From positions 186,001 through 250,000 of the forward strand of contig NZ_BMOQ01000003.1 in NCBI RefSeq assembly GCF_014647155.1: a stretch of 64,000 nt of DNA. The letters are read 5' to 3'. The DNA comes from Halarchaeum nitratireducens (GTDB lineage: Archaea > Halobacteriota > Halobacteria > Halobacteriales > Halobacteriaceae). The first letter of the stretch is position 1. Each line of letters opens with the position of its first letter. A program made the translations under genes and the position numbers. The notes below the pieces were generated by a model that saw only the letters and a list, made by a program, of their open reading frames with translations, had not been told where the DNA came from and searched no databases. This document shows positions 1-7,417 of the stretch, piece after piece.

Positions 1-1
1 C

Positions 2-697
2 GAGAGCGTGCTCGCCGCGCTCGCCCGTCCAGACGTTCGACGAACGCTCTACCTCTCCGTCTACGCCCCGCTGCTCGCCACGCTGCTCGCCTGTGTCCTC
101 GGCGTCCCGCTCGCGCTCCTGTTGCGCCGCGGCTTCCCGGGGCGCCCGCTCGTCGAGTCCCTCGTCGACCTCCCGCTCGTCGTCCCGCACAGCGTCGCGG
201 GTCTCGCCGTCCTCCTCGCGTTCGGCGAGGGCGGGGCGTTCCCGACGCTCCCCGTCCTCGGTGCCGTCCCCGGCCTCGTCCTCGCGCTCGCGTTCGTCAG
301 CGCGCCCTACGCGGTTGACGGCGCACGCGAGGGATTCGAGACGGTCGATCGCGACGCCGAACGCGCCGCGCGCTCGCTCGGCGCCTCGCGCTTCGAGACC
401 TTTCGCCGCGTCACCGCGCCGCTCGCGGTCCGGGGCGTCCTCTCCGGCGCCATCCTCTCGTGGGCGCGCGCCGTCTCCGAGTACGGCGCCGTCGCCGTCG
501 TCGCGTACAACGTCTCTGTCTTCTACCCGCCCGCCGGCGAGCGCGTGCAGGCGATGTTCGGCTCCGTCTTCGTCGTCCGCGAACTCGACGTCAACTTCGA
601 CGCCGCCGTCGCCGTCGCCGTCTGCCTCCTCGCCGTCTGCGTCGTCGTCTTCCTCGCCGTCCGCGCGCTCACCCGCGACGCCGGGAGGTGGGCCTAG
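2..697 (+). CDS. ABC transporter permease (molybdate/tungstate type), 5' end cut by window
   Basis: Membrane permease of an oxyanion ABC importer. The frame is open to the window edge, and the first possible start inside (GTG at 8) lies within what looks like the first cytoplasmic stretch, so the true start is probably upstream. About five hydrophobic segments are visible. The EAA loop that docks on the ATPase reads roughly DAERAARSLGASRFETFRRV (residues ~115-135), with a conserved SEYGAV motif after it, as in ModB/WtpB/CysT permeases. The stop codon overlaps the GTG of the ATPase gene by one base, so the two are co-translated. Substrate (molybdate, tungstate or sulfate) is inferred from family and cannot be fixed without the binding protein, which would lie upstream. 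Confidence 0.85.
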   Translation, partial: ESVLAALARPDVRRTLYLSVYAPLLATLLACVLGVPLALLLRRGFPGRPLVESLVDLPLVVPHSVAGLAVLLAFGEGGAFPTLPVLGAVPGLVLALAFVSAPYAVDGAREGFETVDRDAERAARSLGASRFETFRRVTAPLAVRGVLSGAILSWARAVSEYGAVAVVAYNVSVFYPPAGERVQAMFGSVFVVRELDVNFDAAVAVAVCLLAVCVVVFLAVRALTRDAGRWA

Positions 698-1656
698 TGC
701 TTCGCTTCGACGTCCGCGCCGCGTTCCGCGACGACGCGACGACGTTCGAGGTCGCCGCGGACCTGACCGTCCGCGACGGCGAGACGCTCTGCCTCCTCGG
801 GCCCTCCGGGAGCGGGAAGACGCTCCTCCTCGAACTCCTCGCGGGGTTCCACGACCACGACGGGTCGATCGAACTCGACGGTCGCTCCCTCGACGACGCG
901 CCGCCCGAGGAGCGCGATCTCAGCCTCGTCTTTCAGAACTACGCGCTCTTCTCCCACCTCAGCGTCCGCGAAAACGTCGCCTTCGGGGCGACGTACCACG
1001 AGGACGCCCGCGACCCGGACGCCCTCCTCGCGCGCCTCGGCGTCGCGGACCTCGCGACGCGCTCTCCCGAGACGCTCTCCGGGGGAGAGAAACAGCGCGT
1101 CGCGCTCGCGCGCGCGCTCTGCGTCCGCCCCGACGCCTTCCTCCTCGACGAACCGCTCTCCGCGCTCGACGCCCCGACGCGCGAGCGCCTCCGCGACGAC
1201 CTCGTTGACGTCCTCGCCGACGAGACGGCGGTGTACGTCACCCACGACCGGACGACCGCGCGCGCCGTCGCCGATCGCGTCGCCGTCCTCCGCGGCGGTC
1301 GCGTCGCGCAGGTCGGTCCGACGGAGGCGGTGTTCGAGCGCCCCGCGACCCGCTTCGTCGCCGCCTTCACCGGCGCCACCGTCGTCGAGAGTACCGACCT
1401 CCCCGCGGGCCTCGACGCCCCGACGGGGACGCTCGCCGTCCGCCCCGAACACGTCCGCGTCGGCGTCGACACCGGCGTCCCCGCGCGCGTCACGCGCGCC
1501 GTCCGCGAAGACGCCGCGCACCGCGTCACGCTCGCCGTCGGGGACGCCGAACTCGTCGCGTACGCGCCGACCGATCCCCCGACGGAGACGACCGTCGCCG
1601 TCCCGCCCGGGCGCTGGCACGTCCTCCCCCGTGGGGGACGCGACGCCGACGCGTGA
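697..1656 (+). CDS. ABC transporter ATP-binding protein (oxyanion importer)
   Basis: ATPase subunit, 319 aa. Walker A GPSGSGKT (residues 35-42), Q-loop LVFQNYALF, signature LSGGEKQRVALARAL and Walker B FLLDEPLSALD are all intact. A C-terminal TOBE-like region (about residues 240-315, LAVRPEHVRVG) is the part that often binds molybdate or tungstate in ModC/WtpC. The GTG start at 697 overlaps the permease TAG, and GGAGGTG at 684-690 is a good Shine-Dalgarno. An open frame continues further upstream but is only the shadow of the permease gene. Assignment to molybdate/tungstate rather than sulfate is family-level inference. Confidence 0.88.
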   Translation: MLRFDVRAAFRDDATTFEVAADLTVRDGETLCLLGPSGSGKTLLLELLAGFHDHDGSIELDGRSLDDAPPEERDLSLVFQNYALFSHLSVRENVAFGATYHEDARDPDALLARLGVADLATRSPETLSGGEKQRVALARALCVRPDAFLLDEPLSALDAPTRERLRDDLVDVLADETAVYVTHDRTTARAVADRVAVLRGGRVAQVGPTEAVFERPATRFVAAFTGATVVESTDLPAGLDAPTGTLAVRPEHVRVGVDTGVPARVTRAVREDAAHRVTLAVGDAELVAYAPTDPPTETTVAVPPGRWHVLPRGGRDADA

Positions 1657-1688
1657 CTTTATCCGCGCGCCGACCCTCGCCGTCGCGT

Positions 1689-1790
1689 ATGGAACGTTGG
1701 GACGCCCTCTTCGATCGCGCCGCCGACTACGACGTCGCCCTCGACGACGTGCGCGACGCGCTCGCCGACCGTCGGGGTGCCGATGAGTAG
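1689..1790 (+). CDS. 33-residue leaderless small ORF ahead of the PIN-like gene
   Basis: ATG at 1689 opens a 33-codon frame beginning MERWDALFDRAADYDV and rich in Asp/Ala. A CTTTAT element at 1658-1663 lies about 28 bases before the ATG, the spacing of a leaderless haloarchaeal transcript. The stop at 1788-1790 overlaps the ATG (1783) of the next gene, so the two are probably translationally coupled. The composition is that of a real acidic haloarchaeal protein. No function is recognised. It may be a small partner of the following PIN-like protein or a leader peptide. Confidence 0.6.
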   Translation: MERWDALFDRAADYDVALDDVRDALADRRGADE

Positions 1791-2268
1791 ACGCGACCCC
1801 GATCCGCCGGACGTCTCGCGCGTCGTCGCCGACGCCGACGTCCTCGCCGCGGACCTCCTCGTCGGCGGGGCCGCCCGCGACGCCCTCGACGTCGTGCGCG
1901 CGCACTCGTGGATGACGCTCGTGGCGAGCGACGCGCTGCTCGACGACGCTGAGGCCGTGATCGCCGACCTCGCCGACGGCGCCCTCGCCACCGACTGGCG
2001 CGAGAAAGTCGCGTCGCGGGCGGCGCTCGTCGATCACCCCGACGGCGACCATCCCGCGCTCGCCTCGGCCGCGCACGGCGACGCCGCGCGCGTCCTCACC
2101 TTCGACGAATCGCTGCGGAGCGCACGGACCAACGCGACCGTCAAGAAGTACGTCACCGTGAGCTTCTCGCCACCCGACGGGTTCGCGCGTCTCTTCGACC
2201 CCGAGCGCCTCTACCCCGAGGTCGTCGGCGGTGACTACCCCGGCCCGGACCGCGATCCGCGCGCCTGA
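1783..2268 (+). CDS. PIN-like domain protein, haloarchaeal conserved
   Basis: About 161 aa, PIN-like fold. An N-terminal VVADADVLAADLLVGG resembles the first acidic PIN motif. A central DHPDGDHPALASAAHGDAARV and a following LTFDESL place further acids where PIN nucleases coordinate metal. The start at 1783 (ATG) is preferred; an in-frame GTG lies at 1777. It overlaps the 33-residue ORF upstream and ends 12 bases before the convergent rdgB gene. Nuclease activity and any toxin role are inference; no antitoxin-like DNA-binding partner is adjacent. Confidence 0.7.
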   Translation: MSRRDPDPPDVSRVVADADVLAADLLVGGAARDALDVVRAHSWMTLVASDALLDDAEAVIADLADGALATDWREKVASRAALVDHPDGDHPALASAAHGDAARVLTFDESLRSARTNATVKKYVTVSFSPPDGFARLFDPERLYPEVVGGDYPGPDRDPRA

Positions 2269-2280
2269 CGTCCCCCTCGC

Positions 2281-2823
2281 TTATTCGCGCTCGGCCAGCC
2301 ACTCCGCGAGCGACGCGAGCGCGCGCCCGCGGTGCGAGACGGCGTTCTTCGCCTCGGTCCCCATCTCCGCGAACGTCTCTCCCTCGTGCTCGAAGATCGG
2401 ATCGAAGCCGAACCCGCCGGCCCCGCGCGGTGCGACGATCCGCCCCGACACCTCCCCGGTGAACGTCTCGACCGTCTCCCCGTCCGCGTACGCCACGACG
2501 GAGCGGAACGCCGCCGCGCGGTCGTCGAGGGACCGCACGAGCTCCCAGACGCGCTCGATCCCGAGCGTGTCCTCTACGTACGAGGAGTACGGCCCGGGGA
2601 ACCCTCCGAGGCCGCCGACGAACAGCCCCGAGTCGTCGACGATCACCGGATCGCCGCCGCCCGCGGCCTCGTGGGCTTCGTGCGCACCGCGCGCCGCGAT
2701 CGCAGCGAGGTCGTCGCTCTGGATCTCCGCGTAGTCGTAGTCGAACTGTTCGACGGCCGCGTCGAGGTAGTCGCGCGCTTCGCGCACCTTGCCGGCGTTC
2801 GTCGTCACGAAGAGTAGGCTCAT
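2281..2823 (-). CDS. rdgB: XTP/dITP pyrophosphatase (HAM1/RdgB family)
   Basis: House-cleaning nucleotide hydrolase that converts ITP, dITP and XTP to monophosphates so that deaminated purines do not enter nucleic acids. It has the expected length (180 aa). N-terminal LLFVTTNAGKVREA (residues 3-16) is the family signature T-x-N-x-x-K. VIVDDSGLFV carries the metal-binding acids, and GAGGFGFDPIFE plus the C-terminal SHRGRAL close the substrate pocket. Cytosolic. It is convergent with the PIN-like gene and lies upstream of nothing in an obvious operon. Confidence 0.95.
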   Translation of the reverse strand: MSLLFVTTNAGKVREARDYLDAAVEQFDYDYAEIQSDDLAAIAARGAHEAHEAAGGGDPVIVDDSGLFVGGLGGFPGPYSSYVEDTLGIERVWELVRSLDDRAAAFRSVVAYADGETVETFTGEVSGRIVAPRGAGGFGFDPIFEHEGETFAEMGTEAKNAVSHRGRALASLAEWLAERE

Positions 2824-2876
2824 GGCCTATCGTGCATCGCCGCGGACCAAAGAGCGTTCGAAACCGTCGGCGACGC

Positions 2877-3146
2877 TTACTCGTCGACGACGACTTCGAC
2901 GGCCTCGTCCACCGCCCCCTCCTCGTCCTCGCCCTGCTGTTGCTGCCAGAGGAGGACGCCGGCGATGGCGAGGACGATCCACGAGCGCCAGTTCGCCAGG
3001 TTCAGCGTGTAGCCGACGCCGAACGGCTTCTCGACGAGCATCCCCTCGCCGGGCTGCCAATACGCCTTCAGCATGTTCGAGAGCGACGGACGCTCGAAGT
3101 TGTACGGGACGCCGAACAGTTCGCCGGACGTGGGTTTCTCGGGCAT
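2877..3146 (-). CDS. DUF5808-type small membrane protein
   Basis: 89 aa. It has a conserved N-terminal region with GVPYNFERPSLS and a segment WQPGEGMLVEKPFGVGYTLN, then one hydrophobic helix (about residues 54-70, WRSWIVLAIAGVLLW) and a glutamine/acidic tail QQQQGEDEEGAVDEA. This matches the domain I know as DUF5808 in haloarchaea. One membrane pass with an acidic tail suggests a membrane-anchored accessory protein. Function unknown. It lies downstream of kae1-bud32 on the same strand, separated by 38 bases. Confidence 0.75.
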   Translation of the reverse strand: MPEKPTSGELFGVPYNFERPSLSNMLKAYWQPGEGMLVEKPFGVGYTLNLANWRSWIVLAIAGVLLWQQQQGEDEEGAVDEAVEVVVDE

Positions 3147-3184
3147 ACGCGACGCTACGGTGGGCGGTGGGAAGAAGCTTTTCG

Positions 3185-4828
3185 CTATCGGTAACGCCCG
3201 CGTTCCTCGACCTCCCGCAGGCGCGCGACGACGTCCGGATCGCCCGCCTCGCGGTACGCCGCCTCCGCCGCCGCGACGAGCGGCTCGGGGTCGCTCGCCG
3301 TCCCCCTGATCGACCCCTCGAAGACGCGGAGGTCCATCGCGTAATCCTCGACGTCGTCCGTGTAGTAGCCGAGGCCGAAGTCGATGAGGTGGACGCGCTC
3401 TGCCCTCCCATCGCGCGAGGCGCGCTGCCCGTGTGTCGCTTCCGCTCCCGCTCGCTCGTCCCGCGTCACGCTGCGCGTGACGCGCGCGTTCCGGGTCGTC
3501 GGATCGCCGTGGACGAAGCCCGCGTCGTGGATCGCCGCGAGGTGCTCGGCGACGGCGGCTATGCGCGCCTCATTCAGCGCGTCGCGCAGGTCGGTGTCGC
3601 CGACCCGTTCCATCCGCAGCGTGCTCTCCGGGACGTCGACGTCCGAGAGCACGGGCGTCGGGACGCCGACGCGCCGCGCCTCCGAGAGCAGGCGCGCTTC
3701 CCCCGTCGTCCGCTCCCGGCGGAGGCGCGCGTCGAGCGCGTCGTGACGGTATCCCTTCGGCCGACGAGTCTTCGTCACTCTCGTCTCGTCCGCCTCGACG
3801 ATCGCCTCCGCGCCGCGCAGGTCGCCGCCCGACCCGCCGAGCAACACGTCCTCCGCGTCGTCGCGCCACGTCACCGCCACCTCGTCCGGCCGGTAATCCG
3901 GGTCGATCGCCGACTCCGCGACGTCGAGCGTATCGCCCGCACGATACATCTTCGCACCGAGCACCGCGATCATCCCCGCGTTGTCCCGGAGGAAACGGGG
4001 CTCGGGCGCGTAGAAGCCCGCGCCGCGCTGCTCACACATCGCCGCCAGCATCCCGCGCAACCGGGCGTTCTGGCCGACCCCGCCTCCCAAGACGAGCTCG
4101 TCGCGCCCCGTCAGTGAGAGGGCGCGCTCAGCGACCTCCGTCAGCATCCCGAACACCGTCTCCTCTAAGCCCCGACAGACGTCCTCGACGGGCGTCCCGT
4201 CGTCGTAGGCGTCCTTCGCGGCACTCATGATTCCCGAGAAGGAGAAGTCCATCCCCTTCACGACGTACGGGAACGGGACGTACTCCCCGCGCTTCGCGTG
4301 GTCCTCGACCTTCGGACCGCCCGGGTGCGACCAGCCGACGTGGCGCGTGAACTTATCGAGGGCGTTCCCCACGCCCGTATCCATCGTCTCTCCGAGCACG
4401 CGATAGCGCCCGTTGTGATACCCCAGGACGTGCGCGTTCGCTCCGGACGCGTTCAGACAGACCGGCGACTCGAACCCCGAGCGATGGCGACCGATCTCCA
4501 AGTGTGCCACCATGTGGTTCACGCCAACGAGCGGGACGTCGAGACCCTGCGCGAGCGCGCGCGCCGCCGACCCGACGATCCGCAAGCACGGCCCGATGCC
4601 CGGCCCGCGCGCGAACGCCACCGCGTCGATCGGACCCTCGGCGTCTTCGAGGGCGGTCTCGATCACCGCCGGGATCGCCTCGCGCATGTGCTCTGCGGCC
4701 TCGCGCGGGTGAATACCGCCGCTCTCCGGTTCGTACGCGTCGGACTCGATCCTGACGCGATCGCGCTCCGTATCGAACACCGCGGCGCTCGCACACCACG
4801 CCGTCCCTTCGATCCCGACGACGCGCAT
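3185..4828 (-). CDS. kae1-bud32: Kae1-Bud32 fusion: tRNA N6-threonylcarbamoyladenosine synthase subunit
   Basis: 547 aa natural fusion of the Kae1 transferase and the Bud32 kinase of the KEOPS complex, which makes t6A37 in ANN-decoding tRNAs. Kae1 half (about 1-330): start MRVVGIEGTAWC, HMVAHLEIGR with the two metal histidines, and DNAGMIAVLGA with the metal aspartate. Bud32 half (about 345-547): HGDPTTRN catalytic loop and IDFGLGYYTDD. Between these two kinase motifs sits an unusual ~25-residue Arg/Thr/Ala insert (see findings). It follows rps24e-rps27ae on the same strand with a short gap, a neighbourhood typical of euryarchaea. Confidence 0.96.
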   Translation of the reverse strand: MRVVGIEGTAWCASAAVFDTERDRVRIESDAYEPESGGIHPREAAEHMREAIPAVIETALEDAEGPIDAVAFARGPGIGPCLRIVGSAARALAQGLDVPLVGVNHMVAHLEIGRHRSGFESPVCLNASGANAHVLGYHNGRYRVLGETMDTGVGNALDKFTRHVGWSHPGGPKVEDHAKRGEYVPFPYVVKGMDFSFSGIMSAAKDAYDDGTPVEDVCRGLEETVFGMLTEVAERALSLTGRDELVLGGGVGQNARLRGMLAAMCEQRGAGFYAPEPRFLRDNAGMIAVLGAKMYRAGDTLDVAESAIDPDYRPDEVAVTWRDDAEDVLLGGSGGDLRGAEAIVEADETRVTKTRRPKGYRHDALDARLRRERTTGEARLLSEARRVGVPTPVLSDVDVPESTLRMERVGDTDLRDALNEARIAAVAEHLAAIHDAGFVHGDPTTRNARVTRSVTRDERAGAEATHGQRASRDGRAERVHLIDFGLGYYTDDVEDYAMDLRVFEGSIRGTASDPEPLVAAAEAAYREAGDPDVVARLREVEERGRYR

Positions 4829-4845
4829 GAAAAGACGTTAGCGCG

Positions 4846-4980
4846 TTACTTCCACTCGGTGTAGCCGCACTTCCCGCAGTGCTCGCGGTCCGAGTGATCC
4901 GCGAGGAAGGTGTCGCCACAGCGCGGACACTGGGTCTTCGACGCCGTGCCGTCGTCGTTGTAGTAGTCGGCGCGGGACAT
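4846..4980 (-). CDS. rps27ae: 30S ribosomal protein S27ae
   Basis: 44-residue zinc-ribbon ribosomal protein. The sequence starts [11 protein letters not shown] and carries [23 protein letters not shown], two CxxC pairs that bind one zinc ion. Length matches archaeal S27ae, which lacks the ubiquitin part of the eukaryotic fusion. Its ATG shares one base with the TAA of rps24e (TAATG), so the two are co-translated. Kae1-Bud32 starts 17 bases after its stop. Confidence 0.95.
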   Translation of the reverse strand: MSRADYYNDDGTASKTQCPRCGDTFLADHSDREHCGKCGYTEWK

Positions 4981-5291
4981 TACTCCTCAGCCTCCGCTTC
5001 CTCGGCCCCCTCGGCCTCGATCTTGTTGCGTTCGAGCATGTGGCCCTGCTCGACGTCGATGGCGGCGTCCGGCGACTCGTAGACCTTCGCGTAGCCCACG
5101 GTCTTGCGCATCCCGAACTTCGTGTCGAGGCTGCGGACGACGACCTCGTCGCTGTCCTTGTCCAGCGTCGCCGCGAGGGAGTCGCGGACGGAGAGACGGG
5201 ACGGCGTCGCCTCGTCGTGCGTGATCTCGAACTGGACCTCCTGTCTGTGGAGGAGCGGATTGCCCTCCTCGCTCAGGATTTCGATTTCCAT
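4980..5291 (-). CDS. rps24e: 30S ribosomal protein S24e
   Basis: 103 aa small-subunit protein. It has the family start [18 protein letters not shown], the central basic/aromatic run [18 protein letters not shown], and an acidic Glu/Ala tail typical of halophilic versions. First gene of the rps24e-rps27ae-kae1/bud32 group. A TTTTACT element near 5319-5326 (minus strand) lies about 30 bases before the ATG and is the likely promoter. Confidence 0.95.
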   Translation of the reverse strand: MEIEILSEEGNPLLHRQEVQFEITHDEATPSRLSVRDSLAATLDKDSDEVVVRSLDTKFGMRKTVGYAKVYESPDAAIDVEQGHMLERNKIEAEGAEEAEAEE

Positions 5292-5340
5292 GATCAGTTG
5301 TCATCCACTAAGGCGCCGAACCGAGTAAAAGCATTACGAA

Positions 5341-5520
5341 CGACCTTTTGCAGCGCTCGGCGCGGCTTCGCCGCGCCGTCGCTTGCAAAAGCTCGGCCAA
5401 AAGCGCTGTACGACCCCGTAGGGGTCGTTTGCGCCTCGCCTGACGGCGAGCGAACCGCGACTCTACCGGGCTCTCCGAGCCACTCGGGTCGCGGACACTG
5501 GCGACGTGGATCGGTCGGTC
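5341..5520 (+). repeat. Structured intergenic element, copy A
   Basis: Member of a four-copy family in this window. It opens with CGACCTTTTGC, then a stem GGCGCGGC/GCCGCGCC (5359-5377), then GCAAAAGCTCGGCCAAAAGCG. Further stems are ACGACCCC/GGGGTCGT (5410-5428) and CTCGCC/GGCGAG (5435-5450). The last module is an outer stem CCGCGAC/GTCGCGG (5455-5461 with 5488-5494) enclosing GGCTC/GAGCC. It ends near GGATCGGTCGG. This copy lies between divergent genes, unlike the other three, which follow stop codons. An open frame on the minus strand here is not credible as a gene. Confidence 0.75.
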
Positions 5521-5559
5521 GGCCGAACGCTTTTCTCGCGCTCCGCCGTCCCCGCTCGT

Positions 5560-5583
5560 ATGCCTTCCACGGTGATCCGATGA
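5560..5583 (+). CDS. Putative 7-codon leaderless upstream ORF
   Basis: ATG at 5560 opens a 7-codon frame (MPSTVIR) whose TGA overlaps the ATG of the next gene as ATGA. A CTTTTCT element at 5530-5536 lies about 27 bases before this ATG, so the transcript would begin on it. Inside the mini-ORF, GGTGATCC (5571-5578) matches the anti-Shine-Dalgarno end of 16S rRNA and sits just before the second ATG. This looks like leaderless entry followed by re-initiation; no peptide function is claimed. Confidence 0.4.
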   Translation: MPSTVIR

Positions 5584-5735
5584 GCACGGCGTTGGCGCAG
5601 CGAGCCGGCCTCGCGGTGCTCCTGCTCGGCTGGTTCCTCCACTCGGCCTCGGCGGGCGACGTCTCGGCCGTCGGCCTCCTGCTCGCGTTTCTCGGGGCTG
5701 TCGGCGTCGTCCTCGCGTGGCTTCGCGACTACTGA
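5580..5735 (+). CDS. 51-residue two-helix membrane protein
   Basis: Small hydrophobic protein with two probable membrane helices (about residues 8-24 and 30-48) and almost no soluble part, ending WLRDY. The start is ATG 5580, overlapping the upstream mini-ORF stop and preceded by a strong GGTGATCC ribosome-binding site. It ends tail to tail with the dephospho-CoA kinase gene, overlapping its stop by a few bases. Similar tiny membrane proteins are common beside core genes in haloarchaea. Function unknown. Confidence 0.6.
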   Translation: MSTALAQRAGLAVLLLGWFLHSASAGDVSAVGLLLAFLGAVGVVLAWLRDY

Positions 5736-6265
5736 CGCTCGACGAGCCGCCAGAACGCCGCGGTCGTCTCCAGCTCTTCGGCGAGGTCGCGCACGCGCTC
5801 GCGGAGGCCGGCGGTGACGTTCGCGCGCACCATCCCCTCGCCGGGCTGGCCGTACACCACCGTCGCGTCGGCGGGCGCGAGGAGGACGGCGGGCACCGTG
5901 GCGAGGTCCTCCTCGCCCGTCACGTCGATCCGCGTCGGACCGTCGGCGTCGATGGCGTCGCGGAGCGCGCGCACTAACTCGGCGGAGAGCGTCCCCGGCT
6001 TCGAGTCGACGCCGACGGTCCGCGGCGCGTTCGGGATGTCGGCGAGCACGTCGTCGGCGATCGACTCGCGCTCCGTCTTCCCGTCGACGACCGCGACGTG
6101 TGGCGCGACGCCCGCCCGCCCGAGGTGCGCGCTCACGACGTCGCCGACGGCGACGATCGGCTCGCCCGCGCCGTCGAGTAGCTCGTGTGCGTCCGCGAAG
6201 ACGGGGCCGAGTGGCTCCTTGAACGACGCGCGCGCGCTCTTCGGCAACGTTGCGACGGTCTCCAT
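5729..6265 (-). CDS. GTP-dependent dephospho-CoA kinase (DUF359 family)
   Basis: Last step of archaeal coenzyme A synthesis: GTP-dependent phosphorylation of dephospho-CoA, by a family unrelated to bacterial CoaE. 178 aa, usual length. Visible family motifs are PIVAVGDVVSAHL (about 36-48), a VVDGKTERE stretch with the catalytic aspartate, and a Gly/Asp-rich DVTGEEDLATVPAVL followed by VYGQPGEGMV. Last gene of the aIF2-gamma operon, 7 bases after spt4, an arrangement conserved in euryarchaea. Confidence 0.9.
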   Translation of the reverse strand: METVATLPKSARASFKEPLGPVFADAHELLDGAGEPIVAVGDVVSAHLGRAGVAPHVAVVDGKTERESIADDVLADIPNAPRTVGVDSKPGTLSAELVRALRDAIDADGPTRIDVTGEEDLATVPAVLLAPADATVVYGQPGEGMVRANVTAGLRERVRDLAEELETTAAFWRLVERQ

Positions 6266-6272
6266 CGACCCG

Positions 6273-6470
6273 TCAGCGGACCTTCAGCGCGTACTCGCCC
6301 GCCTCCGTGACCTCCATCTTCTCCGCGATCTCGGAGGACCCGGGGTGCGTGATGACGACGTAGCCCGCCCAGTCCTCCGTGAGGTCGTTCGACCCGCAGT
6401 AGGGACAGACGTCCTCGTCGGGTTCGACGATCCGGTGACAGTCGTGGCAGGCGAGGCGGTTCGACGCCAT
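6273..6470 (-). CDS. spt4: Transcription elongation factor Spt4 (RpoE'')
   Basis: 65 aa zinc-ribbon partner of Spt5; the pair clamps RNA polymerase for processive elongation. LACHDCHRIV and VCPYCGSNDL supply the four zinc ligands, and the DWAGYVVITHPGSSEIAEKM stretch forms the Spt5 interface. The start is the ATG at 6470, two bases after the stop of rpoE'. The larger open frame that continues upstream in this register is a shadow of rpoE'. Confidence 0.95.
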   Translation of the reverse strand: MASNRLACHDCHRIVEPDEDVCPYCGSNDLTEDWAGYVVITHPGSSEIAEKMEVTEAGEYALKVR

Positions 6471-6471
6471 C

Positions 6472-7032
6472 CTACTCGGCCTCCGGGTTCTCGTCGGCCT
6501 TGCGGAGCCACTCGTGCTTGCCGAGACCGGGCTGTTTGGCGGTGAGGCCGATCTTCGACTCCCGCGGGTTGCGCTCGTCGATGCTCTTCGTGACGATCCG
6601 TGCGCGGACCGCGTCGTCGACGCCGAGCACCTCACTGGACTCGCGGCTGGCGAGCTGTTGGTTCTGTTCGTCGTACGCGAGGTACTCGTCGCTGATCTGG
6701 CTGACGTGGAGCAGGCCGTCGACGGGGCCGATCCCGACGAACGCCCCGAAGTTCACGACCTCGACGACCTCACCGTCGATGACCTCCTGCATCTCGGGGT
6801 CGAACGTGACGGCGTCGAACTCCGCCTCGTAATACACCCCAGGTCGGTTCGGGAGAACCGCGCCGTCGCCGATCTCGTGGACCTCCGTCACCGTGACGAC
6901 GCTACCGAGGTTCTCGTCCATGCGCCCCTCGAGCTTGTCCTGGAGTAAGCGTTTCACCAGGTCCGGCGAGACGTTCGCCAGGTGCTCCGGGGGTACTTCT
7001 ACCGTGTCCTTCAGGCGTGCGCGCTTGTACAT
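6472..7032 (-). CDS. rpoE1: DNA-directed RNA polymerase subunit E' (Rpo7)
   Basis: 186 aa stalk subunit that pairs with Rpo4 and binds nascent RNA. The N-terminal tip domain begins MYKRARLKDTVEVPPEHL. The C-terminal S1/OB fold contains GEVVEVVNFGAFVGIGPVDG followed by HVSQISDEY, the RNA-contacting face. It ends with an acidic tail (KADENPEAE). It sits directly between the PIN gene and spt4 with gaps of 0-1 base, in the conserved aIF2-gamma operon. Confidence 0.95.
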   Translation of the reverse strand: MYKRARLKDTVEVPPEHLANVSPDLVKRLLQDKLEGRMDENLGSVVTVTEVHEIGDGAVLPNRPGVYYEAEFDAVTFDPEMQEVIDGEVVEVVNFGAFVGIGPVDGLLHVSQISDEYLAYDEQNQQLASRESSEVLGVDDAVRARIVTKSIDERNPRESKIGLTAKQPGLGKHEWLRKADENPEAE

Positions 7033-7416
7033 CTATGGGTGCGTGCGTGTGAGTCGATTCCGGCCCCGGAGGTGTATCACCGGGGTACCGGCCGCGAGTA
7101 CGCGCTCGCGGAGGGGGCCGTCGTTCGTGCAGACGACGTCGACCGCGCCCGAGTCGGCGAGCGCGACGATCTCGTCGTCCGCGTACTGTCCGTCCGTCTC
7201 CTGTTCGTCACAGCGGGCCGCGAGGTCCGTCCCGACCGCCGCCGCGGTCGCCGCCTCGCCGTTTCCGTCGGCGAGCGACGCCAGTTCGTCGGCGACGACG
7301 TCGGGGACGACCGGGTCGTAGTCGGCGCAGACCCGATCGAGCTCCTCGAAGACGCGAACGCCGACTTCGACCGGCATCATCAGCGCGTTCGCGTCCAGTG
7401 CGACCCGTTCCGTCAT
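7033..7416 (-). CDS. PIN domain protein (Fcf1/Utp24-like)
   Basis: 127 aa PIN nuclease of the type that always accompanies aIF2-gamma in archaea and is related to the rRNA-processing factors Fcf1/Utp24. The acids expected for two-metal catalysis are present: VALDANALMMPV (residue ~7), DGQYADDEIVALA, and CTNDGPLRERV. The start is the ATG at 7416, one base after the aIF2-gamma stop; longer upstream reading is shadow. Role in rRNA maturation is inference from family and context. Confidence 0.85.
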   Translation of the reverse strand: MTERVALDANALMMPVEVGVRVFEELDRVCADYDPVVPDVVADELASLADGNGEAATAAAVGTDLAARCDEQETDGQYADDEIVALADSGAVDVVCTNDGPLRERVLAAGTPVIHLRGRNRLTRTHP

Positions 7417-7417
7417 G

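Noticed and set aside
694-2076. A 460-codon open frame on the minus strand over the ABC ATPase and PIN-like genes
   Set aside because: It is the antisense shadow of high-GC coding sequence: arginine/glutamate-rich, no domain, while the plus-strand proteins have clear motifs.
5341-5520. CRISPR-like array
   Set aside because: The repeats are dispersed single copies with differing stems; there are no regular spacers and no cas genes in the window.
5294-5587. 97-codon minus-strand ORF over structured element A
   Set aside because: It covers palindromic intergenic sequence, has no hydrophobic or domain pattern, and overlaps the plus-strand promoter.
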